Below the pieces are notes generated by a model. It was not told the origin of the DNA. It saw only the letters and a program-made list of their open reading frames with translations, and made no database searches. 64,000 nucleotides of DNA, from the NCBI GenBank assembly GCA_035531075.1, contig DATKTO010000029.1, forward strand, positions 1 to 64,000, given 5' to 3'. Position numbers and translations under genes: made by a program. The stretch comes from 39-52-133 sp035531075 (lineage in GTDB: Bacteria > Pseudomonadota > Gammaproteobacteria > Burkholderiales > Gallionellaceae). Positions 16,401 to 26,342 of the stretch are shown in pieces. Every line of letters starts with the position of its first letter. Position 1 is the stretch's first letter.

Positions 16401-19400
16401 TCACATTCCTTTTTTCTTGTTCTTCGCGCTTTCCAGCCAGACCAACATTTCTTTCACCGGCATCGGCTTGGCAATCAAGTATCCCTGCACCAGATCACAA
16501 CCCAGGCTGCGCACCAGCTTGAGATCTAGTTCCGTCTCGACCCCCTCGGCCACGGTTGACAGGCCGAGCTTATGCGCCATATCCATGCTGCTTTCAAGAA
16601 TAGCGCGTGCAGCTGCATCCTCTACCCCCTTGCTCACAAAGCTGCGATCCAGTTTCATTTCGGTAAAGGGTATAAGACCCAATTGTTCAAACGAGGAATA
16701 GCCAATGCCAAAATCGTCAATCGACAGCCCAAATCCTTTAAGTCGCAAGCGCGACAGCACATCCAGCGCCGTGGTCAGGTCTTCCATCACCCCGGTTTCG
16801 GTGACCTCAAGTATTACGTCGGCAGCCTGCAAGCCTGCCGCCCTGGTCCTGGACAGAATGAATTCCGGCAGGTTCAAATCATTCAGCCAGGTGCCAGAAA
16901 GATTAATCGCTACTTTCAGCGGGAAGCCCGCTGCAAAAAGTTTGGCAGCCTCAGCCAGCGCAATCGAAACCAACGACTGAGACAGCTCGCCGATCAAGCC
17001 TTCACGTTCAGCCACGGTAATGAAATTATCGGGCGAAATGAATTTCCCGTTTGGCAACTGCCAGCGTGCCAACGCCTCCATACCCACCACACGCAAGTTC
17101 GTGGCCTCCACCTTGGGCTGAAACCAGATCGAAAATTCATTGGCAGCCATGGCAGCACGGATCGCCTCTTTCGACACCACAGGACCGGTTGCTGCCTGCC
17201 GTTGCTGGGAAGGCAAATCTGATGTATGCGCTAGCAAGATGGCGAGCTGAGCGGCACTCACCGGCTTTTGTAACTGCCCCAGTACGCGCAGGCCCTGCAA
17301 TACGGCCAGCTTATTCACGGTGCTGATTATTTTTTCATCCGCGCCGCTGATCAAGATCAGACCGCCCTTGAAGCCGATTTTTCCAAAGCGGCGTATCAGC
17401 TCAACCCCATCCATCTCCGGCATGCTGAGATCGCAAACCAGCACCTCAATCTCGCCGCCGCGCTCGGCCATCACCCTGGTTGCATCCAGGCCGTTGATAG
17501 CCGTCAGCACCTCGCTTACACCGAGCGCACCCAGCATGGCTTTGACCTGATGCAACACCACCAGGTCATCATCGACAACCAGTGCAGAATGACAAATCAC
17601 GCTGCTTAGAGGCGCCGCGGCTGCCGAAGCAGAAACCAGTTCAGCCGTGTGAGCACGTTGCGTTTCAAGCAGATTACTCGCGGCTGCTTCAATCTCGGTC
17701 AATGCCTGGCGCAGAACGGAGAGTGAGGAGGCGATGCCAGTGAAGTGCTTGTCTTTCGTCTGTTGTTCCAGAGCCGCGGCCAGATTTGCATAGTGCAGCG
17801 CACCTACCGTCCGGGCCGAGGATTTTTGTTTGTGCATTTCTTTAGCCACCACCGCGGCGTTGTCCGTTTGCGAATTGAGCAGTTGCAGGCCTTCATCTGC
17901 CGTTCGCATAAAAGTATCAACCAAAATGCGTGCCTGAACCAGATTGACCTGGCCAAGAATTTGATAGAGATAATTTATATCGAGTATCGCATTTGTCTCA
18001 CCGCTGCCTGTAGATGGCACAGTATCGCGCACATATGTGCGTGATGGTTCGGCCGGCAGCTCGCCCAACCAGCGCATCAGCCCATTTCGCAGGATATCCA
18101 TGGAGAGAGGCTTGCCCAGCACGTCGTCTATCCCCGCCTTCTCGTAGCGCTGCAGTTCAGAATTCGTGCTGGTCGCAGTAATTGCAACAATGGGGATGCG
18201 ACCACCCTTGACGAGCTCTTCTTTGCGCACCGCTTTGGCAAATTCTGTTCCATTCATTACTGGCATATCGATATCGGTCAGGATCAAATCGTAAGGTTTT
18301 TTGCGCCACATTTTGAGTGCAGCTGCACCCTCCGCTGCAATATCCACCCTGCAACCCATCGTCTGCAGCTGCAGCAACAGCACATTCTGATTAGGCGCAT
18401 AGTCCTCTGCCACCAGCACGTGCGGTACCTTGCGCGATGCGGCTGGTGCAGCAGCCGCCACGGCTGACGGCAACAAACCGGTACTCACTTGCCCGACAAG
18501 CGGTAGCTCTATCCAGAATGTGCTGCCCAAGCCATGAATACTCTCTACACCGATTACGCCGTTCATGCCTTCTATCAGCTTGCGCGAAATCACCAACCCG
18601 ATGCCGGTTCCTTCGATACTGCTCATTTCCGCACCCAGGCGGTTGAAGGGTTGAAACAGCTGTGATTGCTTATCAGACGCGATACCGATACCGGTGTCCA
18701 TCACTGATATCCTGATTTTTCTTTGTTCATCCGCCATGCCACCATCCACAGTACAAGACACGTTCACGCGCCCGCCCTCGCGATTGTATTTAATGGCGTT
18801 GGAGACAAGATTATTCAATACTTGCAACAGTCCGCGCTGGTCTGCCAGCACTTGATAGGCGGAGCAGCTCTCGGCAACGAGCAGAGAGACATGGTGTGAT
18901 TTCGCGGCCTGGATGTTGTGTGAATGACAACTTTTCAATACCCCGCATAAGGGGACGACTTCATTCTCCAGATATAGCCTGCCGGATTCTATGCGTGACA
19001 GATCGAGTACGTCGTTCATCAAACTCAGCAGAACCTCGCCCGCCCGTTTTATTTCGTTGGCATTATCAATAACACTCTCGGGCAATCCTGTGTCAATTTG
19101 CATCAACTGTGCATAACCCAGAATGGCATTGAGCGGTGTACGCAGCTCATGGCTCATGCTGGTTAAAAACAGACTCTTGCTGTTGTTGGCCTGCTCGGCC
19201 TCTTCCTTCGCTGCGCGCAACATTGCGGTGCGAATTTCCACGCGGCGCTCCAGTTCCTCGTTGGTGTTCCTGAGCACTTCCTCGCCACGCTTGCGCTCGG
19301 TGATGTCGACAAATGATGCAACCACCGTCGAGGGCAATAACTCCCCCGGCTGGAAAATGGGCTGTGAATTGATCGATATCCATGTCAGTCTGCCGTCGGG

Positions 19401-21629
19401 TTTATGTACACCCATAATGACATTTGACTGGGGCTTGCCGGTACGCAAGGTCACCGAACCCGGATGCGTATCACCTGAGAAAGGAGAGCCATCTTCATGA
19501 ACAGGGCGCCAGCGCGGATCGACCGGCATACGTCCATTCATCTGGTCCAGGGACAATCCCAGGATTTGCTGGGCGGATTCATTCGCGGCAATGATCGCGC
19601 CATTTTTTGCGGTCAACACTATGCCTTCGGACAAAGCGGCAACGACTGAGTGATAGCGTGTCTCACTTTCGTGCAACAAATCCTCTGCCGATTTTTGCAG
19701 TGTAACGTCCTGCACCGTACCGCGCGAGAACAAGGGCTTGCCATCACTATCAAAATCCGTCTCGCAACGTTCTTGCACCCACTTGATGCAACCATTGCGC
19801 ATCAGCAAACGATGAACCACCTCATAGGGTTTTCGGTCCTTCAGCGACTCGGTATACGCAAGATTTACCAGCTCGCGATCCTCGGGGTGGATGGCGTTGA
19901 GGAATGCTGAATAGGTGGCGCCAAACCGGGTTTTATCGATCTCGAACAGGCGAAATATTTCGTCCGACCACACCAGCTCACCCGTCAGCAGGTTCAGCTC
20001 CCAGCTACCCACCTTGGCAAGTCGCTGCGCCTCGTTCAGACGTGCTTCACTCAGCCTGCGACGGGAAATATCTATAAACGAGCCCATGGTGCAGATGGGT
20101 AACCCGGTGACATCCATCACCATGCTTGCCGACAACTGCATATAGGCCTTTGTGCCATCCTTCAGGCTGGCAAGCAACTCTCCCTGCCAGTGACCATGCT
20201 GTTGCAGAGCCTCCATCGCCACTTGAGCATCTGCAGAGCTGCCCCAGAACTCCGTCGGCGAGTGCCCGATCGCATCCTCCTGCCCCTGCAGGCGCCACAG
20301 ATCAACAAACGCCTGGTTCACATAGAAAAGCTTTCCGTCCTTACCGGCAATCGCGATGGCGTTGATCGAGGACGCGATGGCGGCATCCTTGATGCGCAGA
20401 TTCTCCAGGCTCTGCGTGAGTTCTGAGGTGCGCTGCCTGACCTGATTCTCAAGATCATCATAGTGGGGCTGCAGACGCTCGGCCATGGTATTGAATGATG
20501 CAGCGAGCTGACCCAGTTCGTCCCGCCCGACTACGGTCGCGCGCTGATCGAGCTTGCCGGCGGCAATATTCCGCGCGTTATTACTGAGCATTTTCAACGG
20601 GATGACGACCCGGCGTCCAAACAGGAAGGCGCCGATCAGCGTCGCAAAAAGGGACACACCGAGAATCATCAGGCCGAAGTTACGCATGCGGTAAAGCGGG
20701 GCGAACGCCTCCTCCGTGTCCATTTTGGTGACCATGCCCCAGCCCAGGCGCGGCAAATAGCGCCATGCAGCCACCACCGGCACGCCCCTGTAATCAAGCG
20801 CCAGCGCACTGCCGCGCTCACCATTCAACGCGTGCAACAGCGGGGCTGCGCGCTGTTTATCATCCAGCGGAATTTTGCGTTTCAGCGCTGCATCGGGATC
20901 GATTTTCAACGGTGCCATTACCAGCGCGGTGTGTTCGTCCAGCAGGCGCGCCACTATGGTTTCGCCGCTATTCCCCAAACCCGTGCTGTCCAGCAACACT
21001 TGAAACACGCGGCCATGATCGATCTGCAGCGCCAGCACACCTGCAAGCCTGCCCTTGATCATCACAGGCACGGCGACAAAGGCGGCGATTGCATTGCCCG
21101 AGGGGGCATAAAGTTCAAACCCCGAAATACTGCTGTCCAGAGTATCCAGTGCGTTGCGCGTAACCTTGGCAAGACTGCTGGTGCTTGAGGGGCCGCTAAG
21201 CAGATTGGTGGCAAAATCGGCTTCATGCGCATAGGAATAGATCACTCTGCCCTGCGGGGAAATCAGGAACAGGTCGTAATACCCGGTGCTGTCGACAAAG
21301 CGCTTGAAATAGGCGCGATAGCTTGCATCCAGTCTGCGATACTCGGCGGACTTCACCCCGCTGCGGTCAAATGCCCGCGCGAATTCACCCATCGCCAGTC
21401 GGATAGTATCCGACTGCGACTTGTGCAGCGCATCGTTGACTCGCTCACGCAGATAAGCATCGATCTGATCCACTTTCTTATCGGCGATCGCAGATATTTG
21501 CTGTGATACCGACTGCTGCAGCTCCTTTTCAAAAACATACAGCAGGCTGTAGCCGATCAACAGGATCGGCAGCAGCGAGATGAGAAGAAACCAGACCACG
21601 AAACGTTGTGTGATGGAGGTAAAACTCAT
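16401..21629 (-). CDS. Giant hybrid kinase: Cache-HAMP-PAS-HK-REC-HPt-REC-EAL
   Basis: A 1742-residue membrane sensor. Order: TM helix (about 12-32), periplasmic dCache-like domain (about 35-320), TM helix (about 325-345), HAMP (about 350-400), three PAS domains (about 420-790), HisKA with His827 (SMSHELRTPLNA), HATPase, REC1 with Asp1119 (LTDIDMPVMNG), HPt with His1266 (MHKQKSSA), REC2 with Asp1400 (CDLSMPEMDG) and an EAL domain. The EAL residues look intact: Glu1518 in MEALARW, INLS, EVTET, DDFGIGYSS, MKLDRS, AEGVET and QGY. The protein therefore holds a whole phosphorelay ending in a cyclic-di-GMP phosphodiesterase. ATG 21629 has GGGAGG upstream and overlaps the previous gene's stop by 4 bp (ATGA), so the two are translationally coupled. 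Confidence 0.95.
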   Translation of the reverse strand: MSFTSITQRFVVWFLLISLLPILLIGYSLLYVFEKELQQSVSQQISAIADKKVDQIDAYLRERVNDALHKSQSDTIRLAMGEFARAFDRSGVKSAEYRRLDASYRAYFKRFVDSTGYYDLFLISPQGRVIYSYAHEADFATNLLSGPSSTSSLAKVTRNALDTLDSSISGFELYAPSGNAIAAFVAVPVMIKGRLAGVLALQIDHGRVFQVLLDSTGLGNSGETIVARLLDEHTALVMAPLKIDPDAALKRKIPLDDKQRAAPLLHALNGERGSALALDYRGVPVVAAWRYLPRLGWGMVTKMDTEEAFAPLYRMRNFGLMILGVSLFATLIGAFLFGRRVVIPLKMLSNNARNIAAGKLDQRATVVGRDELGQLAASFNTMAERLQPHYDDLENQVRQRTSELTQSLENLRIKDAAIASSINAIAIAGKDGKLFYVNQAFVDLWRLQGQEDAIGHSPTEFWGSSADAQVAMEALQQHGHWQGELLASLKDGTKAYMQLSASMVMDVTGLPICTMGSFIDISRRRLSEARLNEAQRLAKVGSWELNLLTGELVWSDEIFRLFEIDKTRFGATYSAFLNAIHPEDRELVNLAYTESLKDRKPYEVVHRLLMRNGCIKWVQERCETDFDSDGKPLFSRGTVQDVTLQKSAEDLLHESETRYHSVVAALSEGIVLTAKNGAIIAANESAQQILGLSLDQMNGRMPVDPRWRPVHEDGSPFSGDTHPGSVTLRTGKPQSNVIMGVHKPDGRLTWISINSQPIFQPGELLPSTVVASFVDITERKRGEEVLRNTNEELERRVEIRTAMLRAAKEEAEQANNSKSLFLTSMSHELRTPLNAILGYAQLMQIDTGLPESVIDNANEIKRAGEVLLSLMNDVLDLSRIESGRLYLENEVVPLCGVLKSCHSHNIQAAKSHHVSLLVAESCSAYQVLADQRGLLQVLNNLVSNAIKYNREGGRVNVSCTVDGGMADEQRKIRISVMDTGIGIASDKQSQLFQPFNRLGAEMSSIEGTGIGLVISRKLIEGMNGVIGVESIHGLGSTFWIELPLVGQVSTGLLPSAVAAAAPAASRKVPHVLVAEDYAPNQNVLLLQLQTMGCRVDIAAEGAAALKMWRKKPYDLILTDIDMPVMNGTEFAKAVRKEELVKGGRIPIVAITATSTNSELQRYEKAGIDDVLGKPLSMDILRNGLMRWLGELPAEPSRTYVRDTVPSTGSGETNAILDINYLYQILGQVNLVQARILVDTFMRTADEGLQLLNSQTDNAAVVAKEMHKQKSSARTVGALHYANLAAALEQQTKDKHFTGIASSLSVLRQALTEIEAAASNLLETQRAHTAELVSASAAAAPLSSVICHSALVVDDDLVVLHQVKAMLGALGVSEVLTAINGLDATRVMAERGGEIEVLVCDLSMPEMDGVELIRRFGKIGFKGGLILISGADEKIISTVNKLAVLQGLRVLGQLQKPVSAAQLAILLAHTSDLPSQQRQAATGPVVSKEAIRAAMAANEFSIWFQPKVEATNLRVVGMEALARWQLPNGKFISPDNFITVAEREGLIGELSQSLVSIALAEAAKLFAAGFPLKVAINLSGTWLNDLNLPEFILSRTRAAGLQAADVILEVTETGVMEDLTTALDVLSRLRLKGFGLSIDDFGIGYSSFEQLGLIPFTEMKLDRSFVSKGVEDAAARAILESSMDMAHKLGLSTVAEGVETELDLKLVRSLGCDLVQGYLIAKPMPVKEMLVWLESAKNKKKGM

Positions 21630-22867
21630 GGCTGCATCCTCCCTGCAGAGTGCAGCAACCTTAACCACTCATCGTGCAAACGATAGCTGGGAAAGGGAAT
21701 CGGCTCCTGTGCTTGCCCTGCCTCCCAGACGATGTCGAACTGGCCGTCCGGCCTGACCTTGCCGATGCGTGGCGTTTTCCACAGATGGCGGTTTTCAGGT
21801 TCGACAGAAACCATCCCTTCCGCCGCGTTCAGCGTCTGACGCAAAATCGTGCGCTGCACTTGCGCGGGCTCTGCGGAACCGGCCTCGCGGGCGGCCTGCA
21901 CCCACAGATGCAGGCCGATATAGGACGCTTCCAGCGGTTCGCAGGTCAGCCGCTCGGCGCCAAAGCGATCCTGATATGCTGCAATAAAACGCCGGTTGTT
22001 TTCGCCCGGCAAGGATTGAAAATAACTCCACACCGCATAATGCCGGCCAAGACGTGCGCCGCCCCAGGCATTCATCTCCACTTCCGCCACGCTGAATGAA
22101 ACCATGGGCAGATTTCTCAGTCCTGCTTTCTCCAGCGCGGAAAAAAAATAAGCGTTGCTGTCGCCGTTAAATGTATTTAGCACCACCTGTGGCCGCTGTT
22201 TGACGATGTCGGCCACCAAGGCCTCCATGTCGCTCGAGCCCAGTGGCAGGTAGCGCTCGCCGGCCAGCACGCCGCCGTGCGCAGTCAGCATGTCCTTGAT
22301 GATGAAATTGGCCATGTGCGGAAAGACGTAATCGGATCCCGCCAGATAAACGCGTTTTCCCAGTTTCTCAAGCGCCCAGCGCACGCCGGGGATGATTTGC
22401 TGGTTGGGTGCGGCGCCGGTGTAGATGATATTGGGCGATTGCTCCATGCCTTCATACTGCACGGGGTAAAACAGCAGGTGCTGGTGCAGTTCGACTACCG
22501 GCTTCAGCGCCTTGCGGCAGGCGGAAGTCCAGCAGCCAAACAGCGCGCTGACCTTTTCCTCTACGATCAGGCGCTCGGCCTGCTCGGCACAATATGCCGC
22601 ATCGGAACGGCAATCCACTACCACTGCTGCAATTTTTTGCCCCTTGATGCCGCCGGCTGCATTCGCTTCTTCGATTGCCAGCTGCAGCGCATCCACCAGC
22701 GGTTTTTCGCTGATTGCCATGGTACCGGTAAGGGAATGCAGGATGCCGATTTTTATGGCAGGTTTGCTGCGATCATACAAGGTGAACAACAACACAATAC
22801 TTAATAAAACCAGCGCAATCAAAATAACAACGGCCAGTCTATTTTTTAACAGAAACTGTTTTTGCAT
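21626..22867 (-). CDS. UrtA/AmiC-like periplasmic substrate-binding protein
   Basis: A 413-residue type-I periplasmic binding protein (Peripla_BP_5/urea-amide group). It begins with a hydrophobic segment (about 10-30, LAVVILIALVLLSIVLLF), which may be an uncleaved anchor rather than a signal peptide. It continues KIGILHSLTGTMAISEKPL, FGCWTSACRKALKPV and HHLLFYPVQYEGME-like blocks typical of UrtA. No urea-transport permease or ATPase genes are adjacent. Instead its stop overlaps the start of the giant kinase, so it most likely presents a ligand to that sensor. ATG 22867 (CGGGGCA upstream) is chosen over ATG 22894, which falls in a tandem repeat. Confidence 0.85.
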   Translation of the reverse strand: MQKQFLLKNRLAVVILIALVLLSIVLLFTLYDRSKPAIKIGILHSLTGTMAISEKPLVDALQLAIEEANAAGGIKGQKIAAVVVDCRSDAAYCAEQAERLIVEEKVSALFGCWTSACRKALKPVVELHQHLLFYPVQYEGMEQSPNIIYTGAAPNQQIIPGVRWALEKLGKRVYLAGSDYVFPHMANFIIKDMLTAHGGVLAGERYLPLGSSDMEALVADIVKQRPQVVLNTFNGDSNAYFFSALEKAGLRNLPMVSFSVAEVEMNAWGGARLGRHYAVWSYFQSLPGENNRRFIAAYQDRFGAERLTCEPLEASYIGLHLWVQAAREAGSAEPAQVQRTILRQTLNAAEGMVSVEPENRHLWKTPRIGKVRPDGQFDIVWEAGQAQEPIPFPSYRLHDEWLRLLHSAGRMQP

Positions 22868-22884
22868 AGTTGCCCCGACACTTA

Positions 22885-22916
22885 TTAAATGCAATTGATC
22901 TTAAATGCAATTGATC
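22885..22916. repeat. Tandem 16-bp duplication upstream of the UrtA-like gene
   Basis: TTAAATGCAATTGATC occurs twice head to tail (22885-22900 and 22901-22916) with no mismatch, 18 bp upstream of the start at 22867. Two equal copies at this place may bind a regulator, or may be a slippage duplication. Confidence 0.8.
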
Positions 22917-22996
22917 ACGATTTTAAAAATTGCCCGTTACAAATAAAGCGCTGCTGCAGGGACGCTTCTTTACAAACCTGATGAACAGGATGAGCA

Positions 22997-25312
22997 TCAC
23001 TTGCCGTGGACACCTGGGCGCCCTGACAATTTGTCCAGCAGAATGATCAACTGGATGATATCCACCGGTTTGGTCAGGTAATCCACAAAACCTGCATCCA
23101 GGCCTTTTTTGATATCACGTTCCATCGCGTTGGCACTGATGGCGACCACCGGAATATCGCGGGTGGCCAAATCGCTTTGCAAAACACTGAGCGCCTCAAA
23201 TCCATTCATGCCGGGCAGGTTGATGTCGAGCAAAATAATATCCGGGCGGTGTGCGCGTGCCATTTTCAACCCCAGTTCTGCGCTGGGGGCACTGAGCATT
23301 TCCAGGTCAAGGCGGCTGGAGATGGTTTTCTGCACCAGACGCACGCTGGAAGGATTGTCTTCGATATAGAGCACGCTGCGCGAGTTGCACATTGCAGCCT
23401 GCATGGCCGCAATATCATGCAACGGCTCATACTTGTTTTCCGCATCATGGCCTCCCTCGACCAGAGGGAATTCGACCCAGAATGTGCTGCCGCTACCGCT
23501 AACACTTTCCACGCCGATAATGCCACCCATGGCCTCGGTCAGTCTTTTGGTGAGAGCCAGCCCGATACCGGTGCCCTCGACACCGTCATAGGCAGATTGC
23601 AGGCGCTCGAAAGGTTTGAACAATCGCGGCAGCGAATCGGCTGCAATGCCGCGACCGCTGTCTGTGACTGCGATCCGCACCCATCCGCTCCGCACCCGCT
23701 TACAGCTGACTCCGACGCTGCCGCCGTCGCGGTTGAACTTGACGGCATTGGACAACAGATTGAGCAATATCTGACGCAGACGCAGCGCGTCTGCGTGGAT
23801 AACGTAATCACCTGTAATGCCTACGCTCAACTTGAGATTTCTGTCGGCAGCCAGCGCCTTCACCAGCGGCACACACTCGCGTACCTGCTGCGCTACGGCC
23901 AAATGCTCGGCCACCAGTTCCATCCGCCCGCTCTCGATGCGCGCCAGATCCAGCACCTCGTTGATCAGTTCCAGCAGATGCTCGCCAGCGCGCATGATCT
24001 CCTGCACGTAGTCGGCCTGCTCCATTTCAAGCGTATTAGTAGAATCGTAGGCGAGTAACTGTGTAAAACCCAGTATCCCGTTCATCGGCGTGCGCAGCTC
24101 GTGGCTCATACGGGAGAGGAATTCGGATTTTGCATTGTTCGCGCGCTCGGCTTCTTCCTTGGCGCTTACCAGTTCGGCTGTACGCTGTTCCACCCGCTGT
24201 TCGAGTTCCTCGTTGAGGTGCTTGAGCGCGGCTTGTGCCAATTGCCGTTCGGTGACATCCTGTACCGTTCCCATCGAGCGCAGTGCTTTTCCTTCGGCAT
24301 CAAACTCGGTAATGCAGCGCTCATGCACCCACTTGATGCGTCCGCCGCGCACGGGCAGACGATGGATGATCTCGTAGCGGGTATGAGCCTCAAGCGAGCG
24401 GGTATAGGCAAGGTTCACACTATCGCGGTCATCGGGGTGGATGACGCTGAGAAAATCTTGGTATGTGCCTCCAAACCGGCTTTTATCGATTTCGAACAGG
24501 CGGAATATTTCATCTGACCACACCAGCTCACCCGTCCGCAGATCAAGTTCCCAGCTGCCCACCTTGGCAATGCGCTGTGCCTCGATCAAGCGCTCAGCAC
24601 TGGTGTGCAAAGCCTGCATGCTGCTGCGTATCGCGCCCCCCATCAAGTTAAAGTGCCGGGCCAGCTGGCCGATTTCATCGCGTGTATCAACCTCTGCCCT
24701 CACCTCATAATTGCCTGCTGCAATAGCCTGCGACGACTGCACCAGTTTCTTAACATGCCTGGTCAGCCAGTAGCCCGCCAAAGACAGCCCGAGTATGGTG
24801 ACAGCAAGTCCGAGCATGCCTATCAGCACGCCTTGATTCAGCAGCAAGGAGCGCGCATCAAACAGTGAGGCGAAGGACAATCCGTAGCGAAGCTCGCCTA
24901 CCAGCAGCTTTTCAACATGTAGTGGCAACGCACCATTGAACAGCACCTTGTTTGCGTCCGGAATTGAGTCGACCGGCGGCAGGGCATCCGTGTCTATGTT
25001 GCCGCCTCTGCTGAACACCCTGCCGCCCTTATCCAGAATGACCACGTAAACAAGCGAGCTACTGGCATCGCGCAGCAAATCATCGACAATGCCCTGTACG
25101 CCGGAATAGTCGCGCCTGAACAAAGCCGGTGCCAGCGCAACGTTAAGCATGGGCGTTATGTCCCTGACCTTTTGCGCTCCTTGCTGTTCAATAGCCTTGT
25201 TGACCAGTCGCTGGGTGTTCGCAAACAGCATCAGCAGCATTACCGTCTCGATCAATACCGCCGCCAGTACCAATTTCCAGCGCAGGGAACCGCGCAGCCA
25301 GGAAAAAATCAT
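22997..25312 (-). CDS. Membrane hybrid histidine kinase (sensor-HAMP-PAS-HK-REC)
   Basis: A 771-residue sensor kinase. A TM helix near the N-terminus is followed by a periplasmic domain (about 30-160), a second TM helix (about 165-190, GMLGLAVTILGLSLAGYWL), HAMP (about 190-240), a PAS/PAC domain (about 250-370), HisKA with His404 (RMSHELRTPMNG), HATPase (N, G1 and G2 boxes intact) and a C-terminal REC with LLDINLPGMNG. The PAS domain is close in sequence to the second PAS of the giant kinase. ATG 25312 has GAGGA six bases upstream and lies one base after the stop of the binding-protein gene, so the two form a unit. It has no output domain of its own. Confidence 0.93.
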   Translation of the reverse strand: MIFSWLRGSLRWKLVLAAVLIETVMLLMLFANTQRLVNKAIEQQGAQKVRDITPMLNVALAPALFRRDYSGVQGIVDDLLRDASSSLVYVVILDKGGRVFSRGGNIDTDALPPVDSIPDANKVLFNGALPLHVEKLLVGELRYGLSFASLFDARSLLLNQGVLIGMLGLAVTILGLSLAGYWLTRHVKKLVQSSQAIAAGNYEVRAEVDTRDEIGQLARHFNLMGGAIRSSMQALHTSAERLIEAQRIAKVGSWELDLRTGELVWSDEIFRLFEIDKSRFGGTYQDFLSVIHPDDRDSVNLAYTRSLEAHTRYEIIHRLPVRGGRIKWVHERCITEFDAEGKALRSMGTVQDVTERQLAQAALKHLNEELEQRVEQRTAELVSAKEEAERANNAKSEFLSRMSHELRTPMNGILGFTQLLAYDSTNTLEMEQADYVQEIMRAGEHLLELINEVLDLARIESGRMELVAEHLAVAQQVRECVPLVKALAADRNLKLSVGITGDYVIHADALRLRQILLNLLSNAVKFNRDGGSVGVSCKRVRSGWVRIAVTDSGRGIAADSLPRLFKPFERLQSAYDGVEGTGIGLALTKRLTEAMGGIIGVESVSGSGSTFWVEFPLVEGGHDAENKYEPLHDIAAMQAAMCNSRSVLYIEDNPSSVRLVQKTISSRLDLEMLSAPSAELGLKMARAHRPDIILLDINLPGMNGFEALSVLQSDLATRDIPVVAISANAMERDIKKGLDAGFVDYLTKPVDIIQLIILLDKLSGRPGVHGK

Positions 25313-25313
25313 T

Positions 25314-26267
25314 TCAGTTCCTCGCATGACGCAGATAGGGATCGAGTGTGAGCATGGTTGCATCATCGACGGGCAGCCATGCGCCCTGATTGGTGAGGGC
25401 GAAGTAAGTTTTTCCCTCCGCCGTATCATTAAAGGCGATCAAGGCACGGCGCAGCTTCGCTACCATTGCCTTTGGTACGCGCGGGTGAGCCATGATGATC
25501 AAGCCGGGCACCTCTGCTGACTTTGCAATCACACGCAGTTGGTCCCTTTGCGCATAACTGCGCCATGGTGCAAATCCTGCAGCGCCTGCATCGCAATCTC
25601 CGCGCAGAATCGCGGCCATCGCATTCTGCATATTGCTCTGTTCAAGCAGCTTGAAATCGCCTGACTCCAACCCCTGGCTATGAAATAATTCTATCGTGAG
25701 CATATTGATGATCGCCGCAGCGGGCGGAATGGCGAGCGATTTGCCGCGCAGGTCGGACAGCTTCTGCACTTGCGAATCTTTCGCCACCAGAATCACGCTT
25801 TGCGTGCGGTAACGGGTAATCGCGACACGTTGAAAACCGCTTTCAATTTCCGCCAGACGACCCAAATGCGGAGCGGTGTAAACGATGTCGTATTCGCCAG
25901 CCCTTGTGCGGTCGCGGAAGCTGTTGAAATCGGGAGCGGAGACAATTTCCATCTGCCGACCGCTAATCTGCTGCAGGTAATCACGCAGAGGCGAGCAGAG
26001 TGCAATCAGTTGCGTATTACTTTGATAGGGGAATATGCCAAAGACCAGCGGCGTTTCGACAGCTCGCCCATCCTTGCCGAAGGCAAGCAGAGCGCAGCTT
26101 ATACAGACAAGGCCCAGGCGCTTGAAGCCTCCGGCTTGGGTAGGACACGACGTCCTCTGCATCAAATCGCGTGCAGCATTTAAAACCGCTTCATTGAAGC
26201 GGCGCATGTTGCAGTTTGAGTGCAGAAAATCGACTGGCATTTGTTGCATCATGCTTTTCTCAATCAT
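25314..26267 (-). CDS. PhnD/SsuA-like periplasmic phosphonate-type binding protein
   Basis: A 317-residue exported protein of the phosphate/phosphite/phosphonate binding-protein group. VFGIFPYQSNTQLIALCSPLRDYL is the PhnD-like opening, followed by YDIVYTAPHLGRLAE, VILVAKDSQVQKLSDLRGKSLAIPP and CDAGAAGFAPW. The usual ABC permease and ATPase partners are absent. It ends one base before the start of a membrane hybrid kinase, which points to a sensing role. The start is uncertain: the frame opens at ATG 26267, but ATG 26162 (MQRTSCPTQAGGFKRLGLVC) would place a signal peptide right at the N-terminus. Confidence 0.85.
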   Translation of the reverse strand: MIEKSMMQQMPVDFLHSNCNMRRFNEAVLNAARDLMQRTSCPTQAGGFKRLGLVCISCALLAFGKDGRAVETPLVFGIFPYQSNTQLIALCSPLRDYLQQISGRQMEIVSAPDFNSFRDRTRAGEYDIVYTAPHLGRLAEIESGFQRVAITRYRTQSVILVAKDSQVQKLSDLRGKSLAIPPAAAIINMLTIELFHSQGLESGDFKLLEQSNMQNAMAAILRGDCDAGAAGFAPWRSYAQRDQLRVIAKSAEVPGLIIMAHPRVPKAMVAKLRRALIAFNDTAEGKTYFALTNQGAWLPVDDATMLTLDPYLRHARN

Positions 26268-26342
26268 GTGTGATGCATGAGCCGTTAGCGGCAGCCAGAC
26301 TAATTTCTTTAAACCCGTGAGGTTAAAAAATAATAAATTGTT

